Assembly: GCA_020073105.1 (NCBI GenBank)
Contig: JAIQFW010000020.1
Coordinates: 1 to 51,942 of the forward strand
DNA: 51,942 bases
Reading direction: 5' to 3'
Source: Terriglobia bacterium
GTDB taxonomy: Bacteria; Acidobacteriota; Terriglobia; Terriglobales; Acidobacteriaceae
Each line of letters opens with the position of its first letter. Position 1 is the stretch's first letter. The notes beneath the pieces are model-generated. The model searched no databases, was not told the DNA's origin, and saw only the letters and a list, made by a program, of their open reading frames with translations. This document shows, piece after piece, positions 26,298-34,486 of this stretch. The translations under genes and the position numbers were made by a program.

Positions 26298-27704
26298 ATG
26301 ACAAGACTTAGTGAGCGCGCCCTAGCTTCCAGCCTATTTGTGGTGGTTCTGACCTTTGCGGTTTCCGCTTCCGCGCAAACCTATACCGAACTGCTTAGTT
26401 TTGATGGGGACATCATTGCTGCACCGATAATTCCCCTGACTCAGGGCGTTGACGGCGCTCTGTACGGAGCAACCAGGTACGGTGGGACGGGAGACTGTTT
26501 CGACGGTAGTGGCATAGGTTGTGGCGTAGTGTTCAAGGGCACGCCCGAGGGAGGGTTCAGAATTATTTACAATTTTCAGCCGGATCAAAACGGATATCTG
26601 CCGCAAAACAACCTTACTTTGGGCCCTGACGGCAATTTATACGGAACCGCAAGTCGCGGGCAGGGCATGATTGTTAGGATCACCCCAGACGGTATTTTTA
26701 CGATCGTACATGCATTCAGTGGACCCGATGGTAATGGATTGCTCGGTGGACTTACTCTGGGGACAGATGGAAATTTCTATGGAACAACCATAGGCGGCGG
26801 TCAGCCCTCCAAATTTTGCCCTAATGGCTGTGGAACTATCTACAAGGTGACACCTTCCGGAGTGGTGACAACACTTTACAGTTTCTGTCCGGAGAACTAT
26901 TGTCCGGATGGTACTTCACCTAGAGGGGCATTGGCGGAGGGAACGGACGGAAACTTTTACGGAACCACCTACGGGGGCGGTCTTTACAAAGTAGGGACGA
27001 TGTTCAAAGTCTCCCCAAAGGGAACGTTTAAGTTGCTGTACACGTTTCAAAACGGCAATCCGCAGCTGTACAGCGGGTTGATGCTGGCGAGTGACGGCAA
27101 CTTCTACGGGGCAGAATCACTGTCTGGACTCTACAGGATCACTCCACAGGGATCCTTTACGCAGTTGGCGAATCCTGGAAACGTTCCGAATCTTCCAATC
27201 GAAGGCAGTGATCGCAATCTTTACGGGACGACCGCCCAAGCTGGAAGTCCGCCCTATGGGAATGCATTTGAGATGCCTTTCGACGGATCTCCAACCACGC
27301 TGCACATGTTCACGGGGTATCCAACTGACGGGTCGGAACTGTGGAGTGGTCTCGTCCAACACACCAACGGGATATTCTATGGAATCACGTACTCCGGAGG
27401 AAGTTCCCCATGTAACTATAGCTATCCAGGTTGCGGCACGATCTTTAGCGTGGATATGGGCCTTCCTCCCTTCGTGGCTTTCTTGCGGGGCGGGGGCAGA
27501 GTGGGAAAGCGATTCGGCGTTCTAGGTCAGGGATTCACCGGGACTACGAGTGTGTTGCTCAATGGAACGCCAGCGAGCTTCGTCGTCAAAGCTGACACGT
27601 TTCTGATTGTCACAGTTCCCGCGGGAGCCACAACAGGCTATGTCACAGTGAATACGCCTAGTAGACCGTTGACCAGCAACGTTCCGTTTTACGTGAAGCC
27701 TTGA
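26298..27704 (+). CDS. Secreted GloVer tandem-repeat protein with C-terminal IPT/TIG-like domain
   Basis: The 468-residue product has a signal peptide (about 1-29, ending SASAQ). It then has repeated units of the type 'LTLGTDGNFYGTT' about 40-60 residues apart (residues about 45-385), the Gloeobacter/Verrucomicrobia repeat ('choice-of-anchor tandem repeat GloVer-containing protein'), which likely folds as a beta-propeller. A final domain of about 80 residues ('VLGQGFTGTTSVLLNGTPAS') looks like an IPT/TIG Ig-like fold. The ATG at 26298 follows GGAGG. Function unknown; an extracellular location is expected. Confidence 0.85.
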   Translation: MTRLSERALASSLFVVVLTFAVSASAQTYTELLSFDGDIIAAPIIPLTQGVDGALYGATRYGGTGDCFDGSGIGCGVVFKGTPEGGFRIIYNFQPDQNGYLPQNNLTLGPDGNLYGTASRGQGMIVRITPDGIFTIVHAFSGPDGNGLLGGLTLGTDGNFYGTTIGGGQPSKFCPNGCGTIYKVTPSGVVTTLYSFCPENYCPDGTSPRGALAEGTDGNFYGTTYGGGLYKVGTMFKVSPKGTFKLLYTFQNGNPQLYSGLMLASDGNFYGAESLSGLYRITPQGSFTQLANPGNVPNLPIEGSDRNLYGTTAQAGSPPYGNAFEMPFDGSPTTLHMFTGYPTDGSELWSGLVQHTNGIFYGITYSGGSSPCNYSYPGCGTIFSVDMGLPPFVAFLRGGGRVGKRFGVLGQGFTGTTSVLLNGTPASFVVKADTFLIVTVPAGATTGYVTVNTPSRPLTSNVPFYVKP

Positions 27705-27723
27705 TGCAGGTTCGATGGAGTGC

Positions 27724-28977
27724 CTAGTCCGCCGGGCTCACCTCGCCTGCTGGGACCGCTGCCCGCACCGGCCACACCGCGCTCACAAACGCGACCGCGT
27801 AAACCATCCCAATGATGGAGAAACCGGCAATCAAATTCCACTGGGCCACGGCTCCCACCAACAGGGCAAGCGCGATCTGCAGTGCTGTACCCGCAAAATA
27901 AAACGCATTCTGCACCCGTCCCATGAAGTGCGGCGGCACCTGTTCCATCAGGCTGGTGTTGATCGCAATTCCCGTAAGTCCGCGGGCCGATCCCATCACG
28001 CCATACATTCCAACCGCAATCGCCAGCATCGGTGACAGCGGGGCGAGGATCATGCTGATGGACAGCATCCCCATGGAGATGGCAATCGCGCGCCGCGACC
28101 CGAACCGCGCGATGAACTGGGGAGCATACAAGGCGCTCAGGAAGGCGCCTGTCCCCCAGCCGCCGTTGAACCAGCCATAGCCCACCGCGCCGGCATGATA
28201 GATCTTGTCACTCAGAGGCGCCGTGACCACGACTCCGGTCATCATCGCTCCCAGGAAGAGCGCCCAGCTGACGCCCAGCAGGACCAGCTTAGGGCGGCCG
28301 TGAAGAAACTGGATGCCCTCCCGCATCTCGCGTATGAAGCGCTCGAGAGCAGTCTCTGCGGCCAGCAGGTCGGCATGCAGCTCCGCGGGGCGAGGCACCA
28401 CGTGGCGCCCTTTGCGCACCGCGAAGTAGCAGAGGAACGACGCCAGGTAGGTGGAGAAGTCGATCAGCAAAACTCCGCCCAGGCCGATGTGGTTGTACAC
28501 GAAACCTACGATGGAGCCGGCGATCAGCCAGCCGCCCTGCACCCCGGCCAAGAGGAACGTGTTGGCATGAACGAATTCTTCTCCAGGAGTCAGTTCCTGG
28601 ATCAGGGCGGTGATCGTCGGCCAGAACATCCAGAAGCCGGCTGCTACCAGCATGTTCATCAAGTACAATTCCCAGACTTTCACCCGATGAGCAAAGGCTA
28701 GCAGCGCAACCGCAAGAATGATGACGGCACGGACAGCGTCCAGCCACATCACCAGGCGCCGCCGGTCTTCGCGGTCAATGATGACGCCGGTGAACGGGAG
28801 CATCAACAGGGCAGGGATCGTCTGCACGATGGCGAACGTTCCCAGAGCAATTTCGGAGTGTGTGGCCTGCAGGATATACCAGGCGACGGCGGCCGCGTTC
28901 ATGCCGCTGCCCAGCATGGAGATCACGTTGGCGGCAAAGACGTAACGCAGCCCCGGCTTCTGCAGAATCGACCGCAT
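27724..28977 (-). CDS. MFS transporter (EntS-like, MFS_3 type)
   Basis: The 417-residue protein has twelve predicted membrane segments. 'RYVFAANVISMLGSGMNAAAVAWYIL' lies in the first helix pair (shown here as part of the family pattern 'NVISMLGSGMNAAAVAW'), and the loop 2-3 motif is 'GVIIDREDRRRLVMWLD'. This is the exporter subgroup related to enterobactin exporter EntS and macrolide efflux proteins. The substrate cannot be read from sequence. No ribosome binding site is apparent before the ATG at 28977. It is transcribed alone. Confidence 0.87.
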   Translation of the reverse strand: MRSILQKPGLRYVFAANVISMLGSGMNAAAVAWYILQATHSEIALGTFAIVQTIPALLMLPFTGVIIDREDRRRLVMWLDAVRAVIILAVALLAFAHRVKVWELYLMNMLVAAGFWMFWPTITALIQELTPGEEFVHANTFLLAGVQGGWLIAGSIVGFVYNHIGLGGVLLIDFSTYLASFLCYFAVRKGRHVVPRPAELHADLLAAETALERFIREMREGIQFLHGRPKLVLLGVSWALFLGAMMTGVVVTAPLSDKIYHAGAVGYGWFNGGWGTGAFLSALYAPQFIARFGSRRAIAISMGMLSISMILAPLSPMLAIAVGMYGVMGSARGLTGIAINTSLMEQVPPHFMGRVQNAFYFAGTALQIALALLVGAVAQWNLIAGFSIIGMVYAVAFVSAVWPVRAAVPAGEVSPAD

Positions 28978-29117
28978 AGTCTAATTTAAATGATGGCTGC
29001 GAAGCCCGCCAACCAGCGCTGGCGGCCTACAAGGCGGGCGGCCATATCCTGTGCTCGATGCGCTTGCAAGCAAAACGATTCAGAGCTACGATGCGGGCGC
29101 GAGTTCTGGAGGCAGCG

Positions 29118-30260
29118 ATGAAGCGCTCTCAGACCCTGGTCGTAGCGGTCGTTCTCTATGTGTTGTCCAGCCCCCTTCTTGGATACGCTCAAGTGGATCG
29201 GATCGTGATTCCCGCCGGCACGCCCGAGGATCTGGCGCTGACGGCGATCTCGAAAGAGGACGATGCCCAGAAAAAACTGACAATGTATCAGGATTTCGTG
29301 AAGCAGTTCGCGGCGAACCCGGCAGCCGCAGCCTATGGTAACTGGCAGATCTCGCAGTCCTATCAGAGCATGGGAGACCTGCAAAAGGCGCTGGAATTCG
29401 GTGACCAGGCCCTGGCTGGTTCACCCCGCAACCTGGACATCATGGTCTCGCAGGCGGGTATCGCCCAGCAGATGAAAAACAACGCCAAGGTCATGGACTA
29501 CGCGGCCCACGGGGGCGAGGTCTATAGCTCGATCGGCAAACAACCCAAGCCGGAAGGCATGGGAGACCAGGACTTTGCCTCGCATATCGAGGGGGAGAAG
29601 GACTCAAGCAAGAGCGCGTACGAATTTCTTGAAGCTGCGGCATTCAATGCTATCGCAGAGGAAACCAGCGCCAAAACCCGCATGGCATACATTGAGCGTT
29701 TCACGCCGGCATTCCCCAGTTCCCGCTTTGAAGAGTCAGTCGCCTCCTACGCCATGATTGCCCTGGGAGAGCTCAAGGACACGCCGCGGCTCATCTCTTA
29801 CGGAGAGAAATCCCTGGCGAGCAATCCCAACAGCCTGCCCACGCTGCTGATGCTGGCCAACACCTATGTGGATGACCCCAAACCAGGCAGTCTTGCCAAA
29901 GCCACGGCTTATGCGGAGAAGGCCATCCAAGTGGCCAAGGCCGACGCTGAAGACGCGGACCGGGCGCGAAAAGTTTCAGCCGGAGTCGCCCACTCGACGC
30001 TGGGCTACGCCAACATGAGGCAGGACAGGACAGCGGCCGCCATTCCGGAACTGAAGTCTGCTTGTGCGTTGCTCAAGGGACAGGACGAGCAGTCTTACGC
30101 GGTGGCGGGCTACCGCTTGGGCTTCGCCTATGCCAAGCTGAATCGGGTCAGCGAAGCGCGCGAGATTCTGATGGAAGTAGTGAAGATCGCCGGACCCGTG
30201 CAGCCACCGGCACAGGATCTGCTGCTCAAAGTGAACGCCGCCCGGGCGAAGGGACGATAG
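29118..30260 (+). CDS. Secreted tetratricopeptide-repeat protein
   Basis: The 380-residue product has a signal peptide (ending near 'LGYAQ') and alpha-helical TPR-type repeats: 'NWQISQSYQSMGDLQKALEFGDQAL', here residues about 80-105, and further helix pairs around 215-255 and 320-345 ('GYRLGFAYAKLNRVSEAREIL'). It probably acts as a periplasmic protein-protein scaffold. ATG 29118 follows TGGAGG; open frame upstream is ignored. No partner is implied by the neighbours. Confidence 0.8.
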   Translation: MKRSQTLVVAVVLYVLSSPLLGYAQVDRIVIPAGTPEDLALTAISKEDDAQKKLTMYQDFVKQFAANPAAAAYGNWQISQSYQSMGDLQKALEFGDQALAGSPRNLDIMVSQAGIAQQMKNNAKVMDYAAHGGEVYSSIGKQPKPEGMGDQDFASHIEGEKDSSKSAYEFLEAAAFNAIAEETSAKTRMAYIERFTPAFPSSRFEESVASYAMIALGELKDTPRLISYGEKSLASNPNSLPTLLMLANTYVDDPKPGSLAKATAYAEKAIQVAKADAEDADRARKVSAGVAHSTLGYANMRQDRTAAAIPELKSACALLKGQDEQSYAVAGYRLGFAYAKLNRVSEAREILMEVVKIAGPVQPPAQDLLLKVNAARAKGR

Positions 30261-30267
30261 GCCGAAA

Positions 30268-30288
30268 GCCTGAAGCCTGAAGCCTGAA
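30268..30288. repeat. Three tandem GCCTGAA heptamers
   Basis: Three exact copies lie in the 50-bp gap between the convergent TPR and proline-rich genes. Short intergenic repeat of unknown role. Confidence 0.7.
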
Positions 30289-30299
30289 GCCACGCACTC

Positions 30300-30914
30300 T
30301 CAGTGTGCCAGCAAATCCGCCGAAAGCATGCTGGCCTTGTGGGCGAGGTTGTAGGCGCGCTGCACGTCGCCGCCCTTCGCTGCGGTCCTCGCTTGCTCCA
30401 TGTAACTCCCGATCTGCTTGACCGTGTCTTGCTGGGTGGGGTTGAGCTGACGTCCCTCGATGGTCTTCAGGTTGGCTTCTGTCTTGGCCAACATCTGGTT
30501 GGTGGCCTGCAGTTGGCGGGAAGCCTGCTGTTGGTTCACACTGGGAGAAATCTCCACCGCAGGGTCCGCAGTGCTGCCGTTGCGTACCACGGTCTTCGTA
30601 GAGCCGGCTCCGGACGGTTGCCGCGGATGTCGGCGCTTCTTGCTGCTCGTCTTCGATGGCGGAACCGGTTTGCAGTCGGGGTTGGTCTCTGAGTCTGCCG
30701 CAGAAACGCCCGGACAGTGTTTCGTCTGGGAAGGTGTAGCTGAGGCTGGCGGCACGGCGGATTTCTCCTCGCTCTTCTCCTCGGAGGGTGCGGCGGGAGG
30801 CGGATTCTGCTGGGGTTGCTCAGTCTGACTCTGGACCGCCGGGACGCGAGACGGCGCACTGGCTGCTGGCTGAACCAGCAATAACAATGTTGCGGCGATG
30901 GCGGCCAGAGGCAT
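30300..30914 (-). CDS. Secreted proline-rich protein of unknown function
   Basis: The 204-residue protein has a signal peptide (about 1-20), then a low-complexity Pro/Ala/Ser/Lys-rich region (about 25-125). A C-terminal helical segment follows, 'QLQATNQMLAKTEANLKTIE' onward to 'AYNLAHKASMLSADLL', which looks like a coiled coil or a helical hairpin. I do not recognise the family. The ATG at 30914 is chosen over a TTG two codons upstream. It converges with the TPR gene. Confidence 0.65.
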   Translation of the reverse strand: MPLAAIAATLLLLVQPAASAPSRVPAVQSQTEQPQQNPPPAAPSEEKSEEKSAVPPASATPSQTKHCPGVSAADSETNPDCKPVPPSKTSSKKRRHPRQPSGAGSTKTVVRNGSTADPAVEISPSVNQQQASRQLQATNQMLAKTEANLKTIEGRQLNPTQQDTVKQIGSYMEQARTAAKGGDVQRAYNLAHKASMLSADLLAH

Positions 30915-31108
30915 GTCCAATTATCCGACGCGGGTGACAAGGCTGCGACCAACCGATTCTAGCTCTACCGGGCGGGTTGTGCACGTGGCGGTGCAGGACG
31001 CTTGCAGGGGGGATCGCTTAGGCGGCGACCGTGGCACAACCCGTCGATGCGCGCACTCTTGTTGCGGATTTCGGAAGTGCAACATCTTGCAGTAGGTGAT
31101 TTCGGCTC

Positions 31109-31135
31109 TTGACACGCGGCAGCTTTGCCGATAAC
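31109..31135 (+). promoter_or_regulatory. Candidate promoter for the PQQ-like/BNR gene pair
   Basis: A perfect -35 TTGACA (31109-31114) is followed at 15 bp by GATAAC (31130-31135). The spacing is short, so confidence is limited. Confidence 0.4.
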
Positions 31136-31198
31136 GTTCGTTACCGCAGTACGTAGTAGACCCCGGGGCGTAGTTCATCTTTTTCTCTGGAGGCCCGG

Positions 31199-32860
31199 AT
31201 GTCGTCCCTTCGCTTCTCTCTCTCTCTCTGCTTTCTGGCCGGAGTCCTAGTGTTGCTGACTAGCGCCGTAGCCCAGGACGTAACCACTTGGCATAACGAC
31301 GTCTGGCGTACCGGCCGGCAACTTGCTGAAACTACGCTCACCCCCGCGCTGGTAGGCACGAATAACGCCTTTGGCTGGCTCTGGAAGTACTCGGTACAAG
31401 GGGCAGTCTACGCCCAGCCACTGGCCGTCAAAACGGTTGCCTCGTCGCATTGTCGCCACAGTACGCCTTGCAATATGGTTTTCATTGCGACCGAGCAGGA
31501 TCTGCTCTACGCCTTCGACGCCGATGACGCCAGCAATACTGCACCGCTGTGGGTTACGGATCTAGCTGCCAAGGCCGGCGGCACGTTTGTCGACTGCAGC
31601 TATCTGGTACCCCCGTGCCATCCGGGCGTCATCTATCCCGCCATCGGCGTCACAGGCACGCCGGTTATCGACAGAATGGCGAATGCCATCTATGTGGTGT
31701 CGGCGGTCTTCCTCATTGGCAACAGCCCCAGCTCAGCAGTTCAGTATTATCTGCACGCCATTGACATCCGGGACGGAACGGAGGAGGCCCACAGCCCGCA
31801 ACTGATGAACGCCCAAGTGCCGGGTGCCGACGTCACTCCCGACGCCTGCGCCACAAGCGCCGAACAGGGTACGATGCTCACATTTGAGCCGACCTACCAT
31901 CTGCAGCGCGCGGGTTTGCTGCTGCTGAACGTAGGCAGTCCCAGCACCGATGTGGTCTACGTCGCGTTTACCCCCGTCTTTGACGATGAAAAGCGAAACG
32001 GCTGGATTCTCGGCTATACCTACAACACGACGAATGGCTTTGTCCCGGTGCCACAACAGTTCAGCACTACGCCCTACGGCACAGGCGGCGGGATTTGGGA
32101 GGCGGGCGCCGGACTGGCCTCGGACGGGTCGAATATCTTTGTAGCAACGGGCAACGGCACGTTTGATGTCAGCGGCGTGCCGATCACCAGAACCGATTAT
32201 GGCGACAGCATGATCAAATTGGCAGTCAACTCCAGCAACGGAACGCTCACCGTGTCCGATTACTTCACACCGATTGATGTTCTCGACTATCCTCCCCCGC
32301 ACGGTCCAGGCCTTTGTAACAAGGACGAGGACTTCGGCTCGGGAGGCATTTTGCTGATGCCTGATTCGATCATGCCCACGCATCCCCATCTGTTGATAAG
32401 CGCGGACAAGCAGTCCTATCTTTACGTGGTGGATCGAGATACGCCGGGACAGTTCAACAACGGCGGACCGGTCCAGCACCCTCTCCTGCCCGCCAGCCCA
32501 CCACCGAACAGCGTTCCGGGATATTGGAGTAGTCCGGCATACTGGAAATATAGCAACCAAGGCACAGACTACTTGCGGCTGTATTATGGGGTTGACGAAA
32601 CGAACCCTACCATTGCACCTTGGCCGATTACCATGTACTCCCTCGACTCAACCGATCCGATTTCCACGAGCAACCTGGTCACCACAAGCACGCTGTTCTG
32701 CGGTGCGCCCCATGCCCCGACACCTTCGATTTCCGCCAACGGCGCGTCGCAGACCACCGGGATCTTGTGGGCAATTGAGAGCAGCAACACCCTACGTCTT
32801 CGGCCTTTGTACGGCGTCTCCCAGCACCTGCGTGCCCCACTCCCAGTAGGTCCCTCATGA
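31199..32860 (+). CDS. Secreted PQQ-like beta-propeller protein, probably lacking its last blade
   Basis: The 553-residue product has a signal peptide (1-25, SAVAQ) and the acidobacterial quinoprotein-like start 'VTTWHNDVWRTGRQLAETTL'. Blades follow, with 'VFIATEQDLLYAFDADDASN', 'GVTGTPVIDRMANAIYVVSA' and 'LLISADKQSYLYVVDRD'. In relatives the sequence after 'ISANG...GILWAIE' continues for about 60 residues with 'LHAYDATN' and 'GKVYVGT'; here it turns into unrelated residues and stops. That suggests a frameshift or truncation at the 3' end. ATG 31199 follows CTGGAGG. The stop overlaps the next start (ATGA). No catalytic PQQ ligands are evident, so it is not called a dehydrogenase. Confidence 0.8.
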   Translation: MSSLRFSLSLCFLAGVLVLLTSAVAQDVTTWHNDVWRTGRQLAETTLTPALVGTNNAFGWLWKYSVQGAVYAQPLAVKTVASSHCRHSTPCNMVFIATEQDLLYAFDADDASNTAPLWVTDLAAKAGGTFVDCSYLVPPCHPGVIYPAIGVTGTPVIDRMANAIYVVSAVFLIGNSPSSAVQYYLHAIDIRDGTEEAHSPQLMNAQVPGADVTPDACATSAEQGTMLTFEPTYHLQRAGLLLLNVGSPSTDVVYVAFTPVFDDEKRNGWILGYTYNTTNGFVPVPQQFSTTPYGTGGGIWEAGAGLASDGSNIFVATGNGTFDVSGVPITRTDYGDSMIKLAVNSSNGTLTVSDYFTPIDVLDYPPPHGPGLCNKDEDFGSGGILLMPDSIMPTHPHLLISADKQSYLYVVDRDTPGQFNNGGPVQHPLLPASPPPNSVPGYWSSPAYWKYSNQGTDYLRLYYGVDETNPTIAPWPITMYSLDSTDPISTSNLVTTSTLFCGAPHAPTPSISANGASQTTGILWAIESSNTLRLRPLYGVSQHLRAPLPVGPS

Positions 32861-34314
32861 GAACTCTCTATCGCATCCTGACTGCGGCAGCTTTCCTAGC
32901 GGTGGCCGGATGTTGCATGCCCGGTCAGGCTCGAGCTCAAGGCACGCTGCGGGTCGCGCCCCCTCACGACCTAATGAGCTGCTCCCCTGCGCCGTGCGTG
33001 CTGCCGCCCCTGCAGGTATCGGAAGGAGGGTATTTGGTCAACACTCCATCGGTAGCGGCTGATCCGCTGAATCCCAAGCATCTGGTCCTGGGGGCGAATG
33101 ACTTCAACTGCCTGCAGGCCACCGGGCCCTTGGCGACTTACAGCTCTAGGGACGGAGGAACGACCTGGCAGGGCCCTTTCTGCCTGCCCGAGATCCAGCA
33201 GGGGAGTAAGTTCTTCGTTCCGAGCGTCGATTCAGCGGTCGGGTACGACCGCAACGGCGCGGGGTATGTCGCGGGAGGCTACTTCTACAGGAACGGGGGC
33301 AGCACCACGGGCTTTGTTGCTTTGTCGAAGTCGACCGACGGAGTCACCTGGAGCCAGCCACTTGTAGCACTGAATGTCCACAACAGCCAAACGGCCGACA
33401 GTCGGCTCGTGGTGGACACCAATCCGGGCAGCCCACATATGAACACCTTGTACGTCTCCGCGGTAACGATTGGCCCTCCAGGAGACAACTCAGACAATCA
33501 GGTAGTTGTAGCGCACTCCAATGACGGCGGAGACAGTTGGCAACAATCCACACCTGAACCGGTGCAGAAGTACCCAGCAGCTGACTTTTTTACGAGTATG
33601 ACGATTGGGGCGGACGGCACAGTTTACCTAGCGTGGCTACACTGCATTGGTACCGGCCCGGCAGCATACTGCGCTAACGGCAAAGCTTATATGGTGTTTT
33701 CGAAGTCGAGCGACGGAGGTCACAGTTGGTCTATGCCGCGAGTGATAGCCACGGTCATGATTGGAAACAGTGCCTGCCATTGCGCCTTCGGCGATCTGCC
33801 CAACACGAATAATGTCTCGCTCACCAACTTCCCGACAATCGGCATAGATAACAGCAATGGACCCTACGCTGGGAACCTCTACGTGGTGATGTATTCGTGG
33901 ACAGGCGCATACTTGCGCGTACAAGTTGTCCGCTCCACCGACGGTGGTAACACATGGTCGAAGCCGGTACCAGTTGCCCCGCCGAGCGATACGCACGACC
34001 AATTTTTTCCGTGGCTGTCGGTAAGCCCCACAGGGTTAGTTGGAGTGAGCTGGCTGGACCGCCGTAACGATCCTGCGAACATCAACTACCAGGCCTTTGC
34101 GGCGATCTCCGCCGACGGCGGAAAGAGCTTTCAGCCGAATGTACATCTGACGACGGCGTTTTCGGATCCCAACGTGAACGGTTATGTCAATAACGCCTGG
34201 ATGGGGGACTACACCGGCAACACCTGGGCCGGTTCCAACTTCGTCGCTGCCTGGATGGACAGCAGCAACGGCGTGGACATGCAAGTCATGGTCGGCGGCA
34301 TCCGGCTGAAGTGA
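32857..34314 (+). CDS. Secreted BNR/sialidase-like beta-propeller protein
   Basis: The 485-residue product has a signal peptide with a lipobox-like 'AVAGC' (Cys19), so it may be a lipoprotein. Asp-box motifs recur: 'SSRDGGTTW', 'SKSTDGVTW', 'HSNDGGDSW', 'SSDGGHSW', 'STDGGNTW' and 'SADGGKSF', the six-bladed sialidase fold. The catalytic arginine triad and Glu/Tyr of true sialidases cannot be identified by eye, so enzyme activity is not claimed. It is translationally coupled to the PQQ-like gene. Confidence 0.83.
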   Translation: MRTLYRILTAAAFLAVAGCCMPGQARAQGTLRVAPPHDLMSCSPAPCVLPPLQVSEGGYLVNTPSVAADPLNPKHLVLGANDFNCLQATGPLATYSSRDGGTTWQGPFCLPEIQQGSKFFVPSVDSAVGYDRNGAGYVAGGYFYRNGGSTTGFVALSKSTDGVTWSQPLVALNVHNSQTADSRLVVDTNPGSPHMNTLYVSAVTIGPPGDNSDNQVVVAHSNDGGDSWQQSTPEPVQKYPAADFFTSMTIGADGTVYLAWLHCIGTGPAAYCANGKAYMVFSKSSDGGHSWSMPRVIATVMIGNSACHCAFGDLPNTNNVSLTNFPTIGIDNSNGPYAGNLYVVMYSWTGAYLRVQVVRSTDGGNTWSKPVPVAPPSDTHDQFFPWLSVSPTGLVGVSWLDRRNDPANINYQAFAAISADGGKSFQPNVHLTTAFSDPNVNGYVNNAWMGDYTGNTWAGSNFVAAWMDSSNGVDMQVMVGGIRLK

Positions 34315-34322
34315 GGTAGGCG

Positions 34323-34337
34323 CGGGCGTCGCGCCCG
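34323..34337. repeat. Short GC hairpin between convergent genes
   Basis: A 6-bp stem (34323-34328 with 34332-34337) and a 3-base loop lie just after the BNR gene. No T-tract follows, so termination is doubtful. The rest of the gap to 34486 shows nothing else. Confidence 0.4.
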
Positions 34338-34486
34338 TGCAGCGACGCAGGTAACAGCAGATTCCTCCTCGCTAGCGCTCGTCGGAATGACCAGTGGAAG
34401 AGAGCGGAAAGAGTTTCTTGGCATCTGCTGAGGGGCAAGGTTTGGGGTGGCGCAGCGGTTCGAGCGCTGCGGAGATGGAGAAGGAC

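Noticed and set aside
32857-34314. True sialidase activity for the BNR protein
   Set aside because: Asp-boxes alone define the fold; the catalytic Arg triad and Tyr/Glu pair were not identified.
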